A stretch of 54,294 nt of DNA from Deinococcus piscis (GCF_014653275.1 NZ_BNAL01000022.1:1-54294); one strand, 5' to 3'; counted from the stretch's first letter, positions 1-16,601 are shown. The notes: generated by a model from the sequence alone, not told the origin. Program-made: numbers and translations.

Positions 1-44
1 GAAGTGGCTTGGCTGCCATCCGGACATATACGAAGTGTAGCAAC

Positions 45-1646
45 TCAGACCTCCACCGTTATCAATAGGGTCGTACGGGTTGCCGGCCACTCCAGCAGGG
101 CGAAGGTCCGGTGATCTGGAAAGCCGCCGCTGTCCAGGGTGCGGGAATCGAAAATCATATCGGGGAGGTGCGCGGTGCCCAGCAGTTCGGACATCAGCAG
201 GCCCTCGGCAGGGCTAAGGCTCAGCGCCTGCGCAGCTTCTTGGAACTTTTGCGTACGTTGCCACTCGGGCAGGGGGCTGCTCAGGGCCAGCAGGGCTTCG
301 AGTGCCCGTGCCGCCAGCTGGCCCATCTGAGCCGGGGTGGCCGGGGCGTAGCGGGCGGCGCTGGCCGCCGAGAAATCGTTGCCTTCCAGTGTGCGTCCCC
401 GCAGCAGCAGTGCGGCGGCGCGGGCCAGCCGCATAGACGCATAAGCTTGGTGCGGTTGCGCCAGATAGGTACACAGCCGCGCGCGGTTGGCGATGACTTG
501 CAGCGCCCGTGGAGCGGCCCGCTCGCTCCGCAGCAGCAGCAGGTCATCTTCAAGCGCCGCTTGGATCAGCTGGCCGCCCAGGTCGAAGTTCCACAGGCGC
601 AGTTCGGCGGGCAAGTCACTTCTGAGCGACAAGGTACGCTCTTTCTCGTCGGGAGCTGCCAGACGCAGCTCGGTGTCTGTGCCGCTGCGGCGCAGGTTCA
701 GCTTCAGTCCCCGCCAAAGGAGTGGGCGCGGACGTTCCTCCAGCTCCGCGAGGTTGACAGCCAGCGCCGACGCTCCAGTTTCATGCAGGTCTGGGGTGAG
801 CAGTTCGGCACTGCCGCGCACCGGATTACGTGTTGGCCACTGTCCGAGCAGGCCCTGAATCGCGCTGACCGTCTGACCGAGGAGCTGCTGTTCTGCGGCC
901 CAGACCGGTGTTTGGTCGGTGAGCAGCAGTTCGGCGCTTCCTGCATTTTCGGCTGGATCGTAGAAGGCGGCAGCCGGTTTGTCGCGGGCATCGCTCTCTC
1001 CCCACTGCGTTGGCGCTGTGTGCTGACCTAGAGGAAGTTGGTACGCGTGGCCACCCTGCGACTGCGCGAGGTCCTCAATAGCCCGGTTCAGTCGTTGCCG
1101 CCCGGCGGCGGTAGAGAGGACCGACAGCAGAGCGTCGGCCAACGCTGCGATTTGGGTCGGTCTGGTCAGGCCGGTGCCGAGTGCGCCTTCCAGAGTCATC
1201 AGTGGCGCAGGGGCCTGGCCGTGCTGTGAGCGGCGCAGGTTCTCGCTGGCACTGGCCAGGATTCGCAGGGCCATCAGGCGCGGTTCACAGCGGGTGGCCC
1301 ATAGGCGCGCGAACACCCAGCGCTGGGCGTCCGCTTCCCAGAGCCGGTCACTGAGGGCCTGTAGGGTTCCTTGAAGGTCCGATGCCGGGTCCATGGTGGG
1401 CGCGGCCCGCAGCTGCGAGGCCACCGCAAAATGCACTCGGCCCTGACGCTGAAGGTCACGGAACTGACGCTCGGTCTGCATCAGTCGCTTGCGGGCGGCG
1501 CCATCCAGAGCGTCTGAAAAGAGCAGAGTCTCGCGCAGGGCCTGAAAGCTGTGGCGGTCTCCCCGGGGACTGCGGCCAAAGGTCAGGTCTTCTACCCGGT
1601 ATTCATACAGCTGCACCAATTCTTCCAGCCACTCATCCGCTCTCAT
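45..1646 (-). CDS. Hypothetical protein, 533 aa, mainly helical
   Basis: No family recognised. The chain looks soluble and rich in Leu, Ala and Arg. Residues 1-60 and 70-210 look like amphipathic helices, the middle (about 270-390) looks more strand-like, and there is no signal peptide or membrane segment. An in-frame ATG exists at 1676, but the ATG at 1646 is preferred because a TATACT -10 box lies 7 nt before it and there is no Shine-Dalgarno sequence. The gene is divergent from the protein kinase at 1953. Its length makes coding status secure; its function is unknown. Confidence 0.8.
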   Translation of the reverse strand: MRADEWLEELVQLYEYRVEDLTFGRSPRGDRHSFQALRETLLFSDALDGAARKRLMQTERQFRDLQRQGRVHFAVASQLRAAPTMDPASDLQGTLQALSDRLWEADAQRWVFARLWATRCEPRLMALRILASASENLRRSQHGQAPAPLMTLEGALGTGLTRPTQIAALADALLSVLSTAAGRQRLNRAIEDLAQSQGGHAYQLPLGQHTAPTQWGESDARDKPAAAFYDPAENAGSAELLLTDQTPVWAAEQQLLGQTVSAIQGLLGQWPTRNPVRGSAELLTPDLHETGASALAVNLAELEERPRPLLWRGLKLNLRRSGTDTELRLAAPDEKERTLSLRSDLPAELRLWNFDLGGQLIQAALEDDLLLLRSERAAPRALQVIANRARLCTYLAQPHQAYASMRLARAAALLLRGRTLEGNDFSAASAARYAPATPAQMGQLAARALEALLALSSPLPEWQRTQKFQEAAQALSLSPAEGLLMSELLGTAHLPDMIFDSRTLDSGGFPDHRTFALLEWPATRTTLLITVEV

Positions 1647-1653
1647 CCGGCTC

Positions 1654-1659
1654 AGTATA
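1654..1659 (-). promoter_or_regulatory. -10 box, leaderless start of the 533-aa gene
   Basis: TATACT on the minus strand, 7 nt from the ATG at 1646. No convincing -35 hexamer was found at 17-18 bp. Confidence 0.6.
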
Positions 1660-1952
1660 GTGACCTGGTGGGCCATACTTGGCGCTTTTTAATTCGGGGC
1701 TGCGCTTGGGTCCCTGTTCCATAGGCGTTCCGTCTGCTCTGCGCACCGTTGTGAGAGCGGCGAGACGTTCGGCTGTTTAAGGTTGAGGCCATGAGCTGCC
1801 AGGTTCCCGGCGAAGAAGCCGCCTGTGGCCAGCTCCGCCACGGACCGGCATAAGACAGGAGCCCGCCCTGCGGGTAAGCTGATGGGCACGGAATGGGGCG
1901 AGGAGATGAGGACGAGAATGCGTAAAGTAGGCTGCCCCCAAGGGGTGCAGAA
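1660..1952. other. Divergent intergenic region, little recognisable
   Basis: Intergenic DNA between the 533-aa gene and the kinase. The only plus-strand promoter-like element is TAAAGT at 1923-1928, 24 nt before the kinase GTG. A GGGG stretch about 8 nt before that GTG could act as a weak ribosome binding site. No terminator or repeat was seen. Confidence 0.4.
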
Positions 1953-4130
1953 GTGACTGAACTGCTCAACGGTGTGTTGCTGCTGGGACTGTTTGCCGCT
2001 GGGCTGCGGCTGATGCTGCTGCCTGCAGAAAAGACCCTGCGCGGGCTAATCTTGCTGCTCATGCTGGGTCTGCTGGCGCTGGTGGCAGCGGTCAACTGGC
2101 AGGTGGATGCTGAGCAGGCCCTGGGACGTGTACAGGCGGCGCTGATCCTGCTCGCGGTGGCATTGCCGGGCCTGCTGGGACTGCGGATACGGCAGACCGA
2201 CTGGTTGCAGCAGCTGGTCCGCGGCCCCGAGGGGGTGCCCCGGCGCGGGCCGGGACTGCCGATGGCCCGGCCTGGACCCAATCGCCGAACCTGGATTCCC
2301 GGTGCGCCCCCTGTTTCTCCACAGGGAGATACCGAGATTCCGGTCTTCGCTGAATATGAAGTAGAGCGGCGCGTGGGCGTGGGCGGTATGGGAAGCGTGT
2401 ATCTGGCGCACCGGCGCAGCGACGGGCAGGCAGTGGCCCTCAAAGTGCCGCAGGAGCGCTACTTGGCCGACGAAAAATTCGTGAAGCGCTTTTTCCGTGA
2501 GGCTGAAATCCTGAGTCAGTTCAACCATCCCAACATCGTGCAGGTATTCAATTACCGCATGGGTGGGGGTGAGTATTACATCGCCATGGAGTACCTGCAG
2601 GGCATATCGCTGGAGGACGTGCTGGAAAGCCGCACCATGACCCTGCCCGAAGCGGTGCAGGTGTTCCGGGCGCTGGCCGACGCCCTGCGGCATATCCACC
2701 TGCACAAAGTGGTTCACCGTGACCTCAAGCCGTCCAACGTGATGCTGCTCCAAGATGCTTGGGACGGCTCAGAGTTGCAGCCTGGCGGAGTGAAACTGAT
2801 GGATTTCGGCATCGCTGTGGGGCAGGCCCTCTCGCGCCTGACCATGACCGGGGCGCGGGTGGGCACGCCCACCTACATGGCTCCTGAACAGGCCAAAGGC
2901 ATTCGCACCGATGCCCGCAGCGACCTGTATGCGCTGGGCTTGTTGGGATACGAAATGGTCACTGGCCGGGCCGCTTTTGAGGGCAGCTATGAGTCGGTGG
3001 TCCACCAGCAGGTGTTCGAGGACCCCAAACCTCCCAACCAGGTGCGGCGCGGGATTCCTAGCCGCCTGAACGATCTGATTCTGTCCATGATCGAAAAAGA
3101 CCCCGATCACCGCCCCAACCTGGATGAAGTGATCGCGGCCCTGGACGATGACATTCTGGTCGATGAAGCTTTTGAAGACCCCGATGTATTGATGCTGGCG
3201 GTGGATGACCCCCAGGGCACCCTGCGGCTGCTGGACACCAGTGGCAAGCTGCGCCAGAGCTGGGGCAGTAGCGGAGCCGAGCAGGGCCAAGACATGCGGT
3301 TGCCGGCCATACCGACGGCGCTGGGGCGAGGGAGCGCGGGGCAGCTGCTGGTGGCTTTTGGACAGCACCGGCGGCTGGAAGGTGGCATGGTGTGGGTGCT
3401 GGATTCACGGGGCCAGCGGGTGCGGCATTTTGGAAGCTACGGCCTGGGCGAAGCCGAGCTGCTCCGCCCGGTGGGTCTGGCGACTCTGGGTGACCAGTAC
3501 TATGTGCTGGACGGTGAATCCCAGCAAGTCAAGGTGTACGGGCTGGACGGCAGCTTCCGTTTCCGCTTTGGTGGACTGGGCAGTGAAGAAGGCGAATTTC
3601 GCCAGGCGCAGTCCCTGTGTGCCGGTGGGGGATACCTGTATGTGCTGGACTGCGGCAATCACCGGGTGCAGCGCTTTAGCCCACAGGGCAAGTACGTGTC
3701 ACGTTTGGCCTTCCGGCTTGAACGCGGCTCGGATGATCTGCGCCCTCTGACGGGCCTGACGGTAGACGCGGGCGGCGCGGTCTACCTGGTGGACGCCATC
3801 GCTGGCAAGGTGCGCCGCGTGGATGCCGACGGAGCCCCCAGCGCTCCGGTGGCCCTGCGCCGCGAGGTGGGAGAAGGTGCCGACGCCCTGTGGCTGCTGG
3901 GAACCGGCCCCCGTGGGCAAATTTACGCTGTGCCGCGTGGTGGGCAGCTGCTGCGGATCTACAGCCCGTCCGGTGATCTGCTGGGCACCCGCAACATGTA
4001 CACCCCGGTGCAGGCGCTGAGCGCTTTTCGCCGCGATGTGGACCAGTCCGGCCCAGCGCAGTCCAGTACAGGTCAGAGCAGTCCAGAAGAGGCTGCGCTG
4101 CTGCCGGACGCGCAGAGCATTAGCGGGTAG
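1953..4130 (+). CDS. Membrane-anchored Ser/Thr protein kinase with C-terminal NHL-like propeller
   Basis: A Hanks-type kinase of 725 aa starting at GTG. Three hydrophobic segments lie at about 4-23, 30-48 and 62-80, followed by a Pro/Arg-rich linker and the kinase domain at about 132-395. Visible motifs are a Gly-rich loop (VGVGGMGSVY), Lys164 in VALKV, HRDLKPSN with catalytic Asp257, DFG at 284-286 and GTPTYMAPEQ. Residues after about 400 hold repeats of the type YVLD...G...R, as in NHL/YWTD beta-propellers, which probably sense a ligand or bind protein. Deinococcus RqkA also joins a kinase to a propeller, but this layout (membrane N-terminus, NHL-like rather than clear PQQ repeats) may be a different kinase. 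Its 3' end overlaps the convergent YczE-like gene by 11 bp. Confidence 0.92.
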   Translation: MTELLNGVLLLGLFAAGLRLMLLPAEKTLRGLILLLMLGLLALVAAVNWQVDAEQALGRVQAALILLAVALPGLLGLRIRQTDWLQQLVRGPEGVPRRGPGLPMARPGPNRRTWIPGAPPVSPQGDTEIPVFAEYEVERRVGVGGMGSVYLAHRRSDGQAVALKVPQERYLADEKFVKRFFREAEILSQFNHPNIVQVFNYRMGGGEYYIAMEYLQGISLEDVLESRTMTLPEAVQVFRALADALRHIHLHKVVHRDLKPSNVMLLQDAWDGSELQPGGVKLMDFGIAVGQALSRLTMTGARVGTPTYMAPEQAKGIRTDARSDLYALGLLGYEMVTGRAAFEGSYESVVHQQVFEDPKPPNQVRRGIPSRLNDLILSMIEKDPDHRPNLDEVIAALDDDILVDEAFEDPDVLMLAVDDPQGTLRLLDTSGKLRQSWGSSGAEQGQDMRLPAIPTALGRGSAGQLLVAFGQHRRLEGGMVWVLDSRGQRVRHFGSYGLGEAELLRPVGLATLGDQYYVLDGESQQVKVYGLDGSFRFRFGGLGSEEGEFRQAQSLCAGGGYLYVLDCGNHRVQRFSPQGKYVSRLAFRLERGSDDLRPLTGLTVDAGGAVYLVDAIAGKVRRVDADGAPSAPVALRREVGEGADALWLLGTGPRGQIYAVPRGGQLLRIYSPSGDLLGTRNMYTPVQALSAFRRDVDQSGPAQSSTGQSSPEEAALLPDAQSISG

Positions 4131-4794
4131 GGGGCGGCGGGGCCTGGGGAGCTTGGCGGCTGCCCTGGCCCTGCCCTAACCCGTAGAGGCCCAGGCCCCA
4201 GCCCATCGCTGGGCCGCTCAGCAGAGCGAAAGCAGCGGTGCCCAGGCCCACCTGGCCGCCGAGCAGCCAGCCCACCCCCAGCACCCCCAGTTCAATGCAG
4301 ATGCGCACTGCAGCCACAGGCAGGCCGCTCAGCTGCGATAGCCCCATGACCAGGCCGTCGCGGGGACCGGCACCCATGCCGGCGGCCACATAGGTGCCGG
4401 TTGCCAGTCCCAGCAGCAGGGTACCGCCCAGCAGCTCGGCCCAGCGCAGGCCCAGCCCAGTCGGCTGCGGCAGGAAATCGAACAGGTCCAGAAACAGCCC
4501 GACCAGCAAGGTGTTCAGTACTGTGCCCAGGCCCACCGGTTGGCGCAGCAGCAGCCAGCTGAACGACACCACCAGCACGCCCATCAGGATGCCAGCCTGT
4601 CCCACCGTCAGCGGCAGTCGTCTGGCCAGGCCCGTATGCAGCACGTCCCAGGGGGCTACGCCTACCCCCGCGTCAATCATCAGGCGCAGGCTGAGGCCGT
4701 ACAGCATCAGCCCGGTCAGCAGGAGGGCCAGCCGGGGCCCAAAACGCCAGCGGGAAACCCCGGCCAGGGGAGCAGCGGTCTGAGCAGGGGTCAA
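4120..4794 (-). CDS. YczE/YyaS/YitT-like integral membrane protein
   Basis: 224 aa with about five or six membrane segments after a short basic N-terminus. The GVGVAPWDVLHTGL motif near residue 43 and the later GMGAGPRDGLVMGLS motif near 140 are the two internal-repeat signatures of the YczE family, whose biochemical role is not settled. Its ATG overlaps the stop of the upstream SDR gene (ATGA), so the two genes are probably co-translated. Confidence 0.85.
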   Translation of the reverse strand: MTPAQTAAPLAGVSRWRFGPRLALLLTGLMLYGLSLRLMIDAGVGVAPWDVLHTGLARRLPLTVGQAGILMGVLVVSFSWLLLRQPVGLGTVLNTLLVGLFLDLFDFLPQPTGLGLRWAELLGGTLLLGLATGTYVAAGMGAGPRDGLVMGLSQLSGLPVAAVRICIELGVLGVGWLLGGQVGLGTAAFALLSGPAMGWGLGLYGLGQGQGSRQAPQAPPPPTR

Positions 4795-5525
4795 ATCGAG
4801 AAACCGCCGTCGACCAGCAGTTCCTGTCCGGTGATGTAGCCCGCTTCCTCCGAAGCTAGAAAAGCGATGGCTGCCCCAACTTCACGCGGCTCCCCGAAGC
4901 GGCGCAGCGGAATGGTGCGGGCCAGCGCTGCCGCCTGCTCGGGGTCAGTGTGCAGGTTTCTCAGGCGCTGGGTGGCGGTGTAACCGGGTGCCACCGTGTT
5001 GCAGGTCACGCCATCTGCACCTACTTCCAGGCTGAGGGTCCGCAGGTGATTGGTCACGGCAGCCCGCATGGCGTTGCTGACAGGCAGATTGAGCGCCGGG
5101 TGCCCCACCGTCATGGACGTCACCGCAATGATCCGGCCCCAACCCCGCCTACGCATTCCTGGCAAGGCACCGTCCGCCAGCCGCACAGCGCTCAGAAAAT
5201 TGGTCCGGTAGCCCTGGTCCCAGGCGTCTTCGGTGACTTCGCTGGGGAGCGCCGGCGGCGGCCCCCCCGCATTGGCGACTAGAATGTCGACCTGCCCTGC
5301 TGCGTCCAGGGCGGCCTGCACGCCTTGCGGGGTGCCTACATCCGCCACGGCCCAGTGGGCTCCAATGCTCTTGGCTGCCGCCTGCACCTCCTGCTCGGTG
5401 CGGGCCGCCAGGGTCACCTCTGCGCCCAGTTCGCGCATCAGGGCCGCCGCCGCAAAGCCGATGCCCTTGGAGCCGCCCGTGATCAGGGCTCGCTTGCCGT
5501 CCAGCCGGAAAGGAGTCGGGGTCAT
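4791..5525 (-). CDS. SDR-family oxidoreductase lacking the YxxxK pair
   Basis: 244 aa with a Rossmann fold. The nucleotide-binding GGSKGIG motif is near residue 17, NAGG near 85, and the C-terminal GQELLVDGG motif is intact. Where active SDRs have YxxxK, this protein reads LPVSNAMRAAV, so both the catalytic Tyr and Lys appear to be replaced. This matches a known side group of FabG-like SDRs without the standard active site. A reductase name would overstate the evidence. First gene of a two-gene unit with the YczE-like protein. Confidence 0.9.
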   Translation of the reverse strand: MTPTPFRLDGKRALITGGSKGIGFAAAALMRELGAEVTLAARTEQEVQAAAKSIGAHWAVADVGTPQGVQAALDAAGQVDILVANAGGPPPALPSEVTEDAWDQGYRTNFLSAVRLADGALPGMRRRGWGRIIAVTSMTVGHPALNLPVSNAMRAAVTNHLRTLSLEVGADGVTCNTVAPGYTATQRLRNLHTDPEQAAALARTIPLRRFGEPREVGAAIAFLASEEAGYITGQELLVDGGFSI

Positions 5526-5530
5526 ACCGC

Positions 5531-5536
5531 AGTGTA
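5531..5536 (-). promoter_or_regulatory. -10 box of the SDR-YczE unit
   Basis: TACACT on the minus strand, 5 nt from the ATG at 5525, with no Shine-Dalgarno sequence between. Confidence 0.55.
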
Positions 5537-5556
5537 GCGGCCAGGGCGGGAAGTGG

Positions 5557-5880
5557 TCAGGTCAGCAGGCTGCGCCCAAGAAAGACCGCCCCCAGCCCCA
5601 GCACTGCCAGCAGCGCCGCTCTGCTGATCTGGCGGTCTGTCTGCCAGGCGGTGGCAGCCACCCACAGCGCAGCCAGCACGGGTAGAGACGCTGTCCACCC
5701 AACGGCGTAAGGGCTGAGTGGCGGCCAGATCAGCGCGGCGGCCATCAGGACCATGGCCGATGTGGTGCCGGAGGCGTACAGCTGCGCCAGCCGGGAAGAA
5801 GTCCGTTCGGGAAGATGTGCGGGAGCGTCAGCAGCGGCCCCAGCGGACCCGGAAGGGGGCGGCGCAGATGGAACGGGCAT
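5557..5880 (-). CDS. Small membrane protein, 107 aa
   Basis: Family not recognised. A Pro/Ala/Ser-rich N-terminus of about 30 residues is followed by hydrophobic segments at about 39-55, 60-78 and 87-104, which suggests a three-helix inner-membrane protein. A TAGACT -10 box 6 nt before the ATG supports both the start and the coding status. It stands alone, 31 bp downstream of the SDR start on the same strand. Confidence 0.6.
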   Translation of the reverse strand: MPVPSAPPPSGSAGAAADAPAHLPERTSSRLAQLYASGTTSAMVLMAAALIWPPLSPYAVGWTASLPVLAALWVAATAWQTDRQISRAALLAVLGLGAVFLGRSLLT

Positions 5881-5886
5881 GGCGGC

Positions 5887-5892
5887 AGTCTA
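5887..5892 (-). promoter_or_regulatory. -10 box of the 107-aa membrane protein
   Basis: TAGACT on the minus strand, 6 nt before the ATG at 5880. Confidence 0.55.
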
Positions 5893-6071
5893 GAACATTC
5901 GACAAAAAGACGGACCACTTTCCCGCAAGCAGGGCGCGTGCAGGACTCCCTGCAGACCGCATTGTTGGGACTTGCAAAGCTGCGCTGCAGCGAACTGCTC
6001 TGGCGGTGTATTCCCAGCGGATGCGGCGGATGCTGGTTAAGGCAGGCGCGGGGAGCTGGGCGGGTGAGCGG

Positions 6072-6077
6072 TATTCT
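6072..6077 (+). promoter_or_regulatory. -10 box of the secreted-protein gene
   Basis: TATTCT 6 nt before the ATG at 6084. It decides the start against longer in-frame extensions back to 5718. Confidence 0.55.
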
Positions 6078-6083
6078 GGGGCC

Positions 6084-6854
6084 ATGAAACGCGCCATATC
6101 CCTGTTGCTGACCCTCCTGACGGCCCAGGCGACTGCGGCCAACTTGCCTCAGCCGTACCGCTACGGTTTTAGTCAGGATGGGGCCTATCACCTGATGTTG
6201 ACCACCTGGACCGAAGACGGCAGCGGATTTCCAGCAGCCAGCTTGCGGGTGGTGCGCCAGGGCGTAGGGGTGGTGCTGGAAGACCGGCAGGTCGTCCGCG
6301 AGGAAGCCGCCACTGAGCAGGCCACCCGTGACGTGGCCGATGGTCTGCTGAACCGGCACGCCGCTCGGCTCAAAACCCTGGGACTGGAGCAGCCGGTGCC
6401 GGGACAGGTGCTGTGGGCCCAGGCTGTGCCGCTGCCGTCTCTGGCAGGCTGGCCGCCCCAGGAGCCGCAGACCGTGACCCTCGGTAGGGGACTGCCCAGC
6501 CGGGTGCAGAGCCTAGAAGTGCGCCCCCAGGCCGCCTACAACACCTGTCAGTCCCCTGGCATCTTGCCTGCTGCGCCCGTTGGCCTGCGGCTGAAGGTGA
6601 ACGGAGCTGACTGGTTCCGTGACAGCACCCGCCTGCCGGAGAACCGCGCCTGTGTGGCTGGGTACCGCTTGGAAGCGGTCTGGCAGCACGGTGACGCTGT
6701 GGCTGTCCTGCTGCGTGCCTATGGTCCAGGCTTCGAGGGACCTGACGCGTTGCCCCTGACCCTGCTGAACCGCCTACCGGCTCAGGCGGCACCGGTCCAA
6801 CCTGCTTCAGCGCGGCCCAATTCACTTCAGGGAACTTCATCCGCTCAGCCATGA
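6084..6854 (+). CDS. Secreted hypothetical protein, 256 aa
   Basis: Family not recognised. An N-terminal signal peptide (MKRAISLLLTLLTAQATA, cleavage probably after the last Ala) precedes a domain rich in beta-type residues. Two Cys, in NTCQSP and RACVAGY, may form a disulfide in the envelope. The last 30 residues are Ala/Pro/Ser/Gln-rich. The stop overlaps the ATG of the DUF2721 gene by 4 bp, so the two are probably one operon, which suggests a shared role at the cytoplasmic membrane. Confidence 0.75.
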   Translation: MKRAISLLLTLLTAQATAANLPQPYRYGFSQDGAYHLMLTTWTEDGSGFPAASLRVVRQGVGVVLEDRQVVREEAATEQATRDVADGLLNRHAARLKTLGLEQPVPGQVLWAQAVPLPSLAGWPPQEPQTVTLGRGLPSRVQSLEVRPQAAYNTCQSPGILPAAPVGLRLKVNGADWFRDSTRLPENRACVAGYRLEAVWQHGDAVAVLLRAYGPGFEGPDALPLTLLNRLPAQAAPVQPASARPNSLQGTSSAQP

Positions 6855-7411
6855 TAGACCCCGGCCTGACCATCCTGACCGCCATGATCACGCCAGCGGT
6901 GTTGATCAGTGGCGCAGGGGCCATCCTGATGAGTACCACCACCCGCGTGGGCCGCGTCACTGACCGGATCAAGCATTACACCGACCGCTTCCGTGCCCTG
7001 GTTGAAGGCGACCACCTGGACGGCACCCTGGCCACGGCGGAAAAGGAAATGATTATGGGACAGCTGGAAATTCATTCGCAGCGCAGCCGCATGCTGCTGC
7101 GGGCGATGACGGGGCTGTATGTCGCCATCAGCCTGTTTGTGCTCGCAAGTGTCCTAATCGGTGCCCGTGAGCTGACCCAGGGCACCACCGGCGTGCTGCC
7201 GACGGTGGTGGCGGTGCTGGGCTCGCTCTCATTGGCCTACGCCACTTTGATGCTCAGCGTAGAGGTGCGCCTGAGTGCCAAGGCCACTCGCCAGGAGATG
7301 AACTTCATGCTGCGCCTGGGCGAGCGCTACGCCCAGTTGTACGACGAGTCCTATCAGCGCTCCGCAGTTCGGGAAGGCGGTGCATCTTCTGTGCCTGCTG
7401 AGTCGCCATGA
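6851..7411 (+). CDS. DUF2721 family membrane protein
   Basis: 186 aa. The N-terminal segment ITPAVLISGAGAILMSTTTR followed by GRVTDRIKHY is the signature of DUF2721, a family of unknown function. Three membrane segments are visible (about 8-27, 92-112 and 117-140), with a charged helical stretch at about 30-80 facing the cytoplasm. The C-terminal 45 residues are polar. A strong terminator follows within 40 bp. Confidence 0.85.
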   Translation: MIDPGLTILTAMITPAVLISGAGAILMSTTTRVGRVTDRIKHYTDRFRALVEGDHLDGTLATAEKEMIMGQLEIHSQRSRMLLRAMTGLYVAISLFVLASVLIGARELTQGTTGVLPTVVAVLGSLSLAYATLMLSVEVRLSAKATRQEMNFMLRLGERYAQLYDESYQRSAVREGGASSVPAESP

Positions 7412-7450
7412 AGCGTGGCTGCCAGCCTATCTGAAGTAGCAAATCCAAAA

Positions 7451-7476
7451 AGCCCCCGCTCACTGGCGGGGGCTTT
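7451..7476. terminator. Bidirectional terminator between DUF2721 gene and rpoC
   Basis: A perfect 9-bp GC-rich stem (7451-7459 with 7466-7474) and a 6-nt loop, with T-rich sequence on both exits. It serves two converging transcripts. Confidence 0.9.
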
Positions 7477-7492
7477 GTTGTGAGGGAAAGGC

Positions 7493-12148
<4,656 letters not shown>

Positions 12149-12167
12149 TGGTTCTCCTTCGGAGAAT

Positions 12168-12283
12168 GTCTAAGGGTCTAAGAGCCGAAGAGGTCTGAGG
12201 AAAAAACTTCGTTTCCGTATTGCTGCCTTTCGCTCTCAACCCCCGTCAGACACGCTGACTTCTGTTCCCTTAGACTCTTAGAC
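12168..12283. repeat. GTCTAAG repeats, inverted pair, rpoB-rpoC spacer
   Basis: Two GTCTAAG copies 8 bp apart at 12168-12184 are mirrored by two inverted copies at 12267-12283, with 82 bp between the arms. The arms could pair in the mRNA between rpoB and rpoC. Confidence 0.7.
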
Positions 12284-12314
12284 TGTTTGACCTTTGGGCG
12301 GGTGCGTCAGCGCC

Positions 12315-15764
<3,450 letters not shown>

Positions 15765-15902
15765 GTCCACCTCGTGGGAGTGGGGGCTTAAAAATGATGG
15801 CGGAAAGTGGGGAGCCAGCGCCCATCCAACGCAGCACAGGCCAACTCCCCAACTGGGGCGGTTGGCCGTTTATTCACTCAGCCGCAGGCCGAGACAAAAA
15901 AA

Positions 15903-15921
15903 GCCGCTTTGCGAAGAAGCG
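15903..15921 (-). terminator. Terminator-like hairpin inside the rpoB leader
   Basis: On the minus strand a 5-bp CGCTT/AAGCG stem with a 7-nt loop is followed by GC and seven T (15902-15896). It lies after the proposed rpoB promoter and before the rpoB start, so it could attenuate rpoBC transcription. The stem is short. Confidence 0.45.
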
Positions 15922-16045
15922 TCCGGTTCCTGGGAAACGGAGCAGGGCAGGGCGGCAGCTGAGGGGGGTGGGCAAGGTCTGGTCCTTTTCTTCTGGGCTT
16001 GAGAAAGAAGGCTCCATTCCAACCCATCATGGTTGGCTAAACTTG

Positions 16046-16075
16046 AGTATAGCCCCTCAGGTCAGCCCGTTGCAA
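16046..16075 (-). promoter_or_regulatory. rpoBC promoter
   Basis: TTGCAA (16075-16070), an 18-bp spacer and TATACT (16051-16046) on the minus strand. This is one of the best -35/-10 pairs in the window. The rest of the 377-bp gap upstream of rpoB is leader sequence. Confidence 0.75.
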
Positions 16076-16141
16076 GCGGGTTTGGGCGCGGCAGAGCGGA
16101 GTTCCAACTCCCGCGCCCACTTGAAGCAGGCCAGCCCCGAG

Positions 16142-16573
16142 TTAGGTCAGTGAGCGGTGGTCCACCATGATGCAGCGGTCCTGCACCACATCTACGCCCG
16201 CAGCGGTCAGCGCAGCGGCGGTCTGTGGGTCGCGGATGCCCTGCTGCATCCAGACCAGACGTGGGCGCGGATTCAGCGCCAGCAGGTCGTCCAGGTGCAA
16301 GTAAACTTTGTCCGAGCGGCGAAAAATCACCACGATGTCTACCGGAACGGTGATGTCGGCCAACTGGGCGGCAGCGGGAGAACCGAAGAACTCCTCGCCC
16401 GCTTCGGCCAGGGCGGGATTGACGGGAATCACGCGGAAGCCACGGCGGTGTAGGTATTCGGGAACGTAGTGTGCGGCGCGGCTGGGGTCGCGGTGGAACC
16501 CGATCACGGCGACGGTTGCGCCTTCGGGCCGCAGGTGTGCGGCCAGGTCCTGTGGGGTACCGAGCAAGGTCAT
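16142..16573 (-). CDS. CoA-binding domain protein (YccU-like)
   Basis: 143 aa, a single Rossmann-type CoA_binding domain. Visible landmarks are VAVIGFHRDPSRAAHYVPEYL near residue 20 and GFRVIPVNP near 45, and the protein ends in a DRCIMVDHRSL motif. Family members bind CoA or a nucleotide; no reaction is known. A longer in-frame start at 16618 would overlap hemL; the ATG at 16573 is chosen because GGAGG stands 6 nt before it. It follows hemL by 28 bp and is probably in its operon. Confidence 0.88.
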   Translation of the reverse strand: MTLLGTPQDLAAHLRPEGATVAVIGFHRDPSRAAHYVPEYLHRRGFRVIPVNPALAEAGEEFFGSPAAAQLADITVPVDIVVIFRRSDKVYLHLDDLLALNPRPRLVWMQQGIRDPQTAAALTAAGVDVVQDRCIMVDHRSLT

Positions 16574-16601
16574 AGGGGCCTCCAGAAGGGAAAGGGGTTG
16601 T

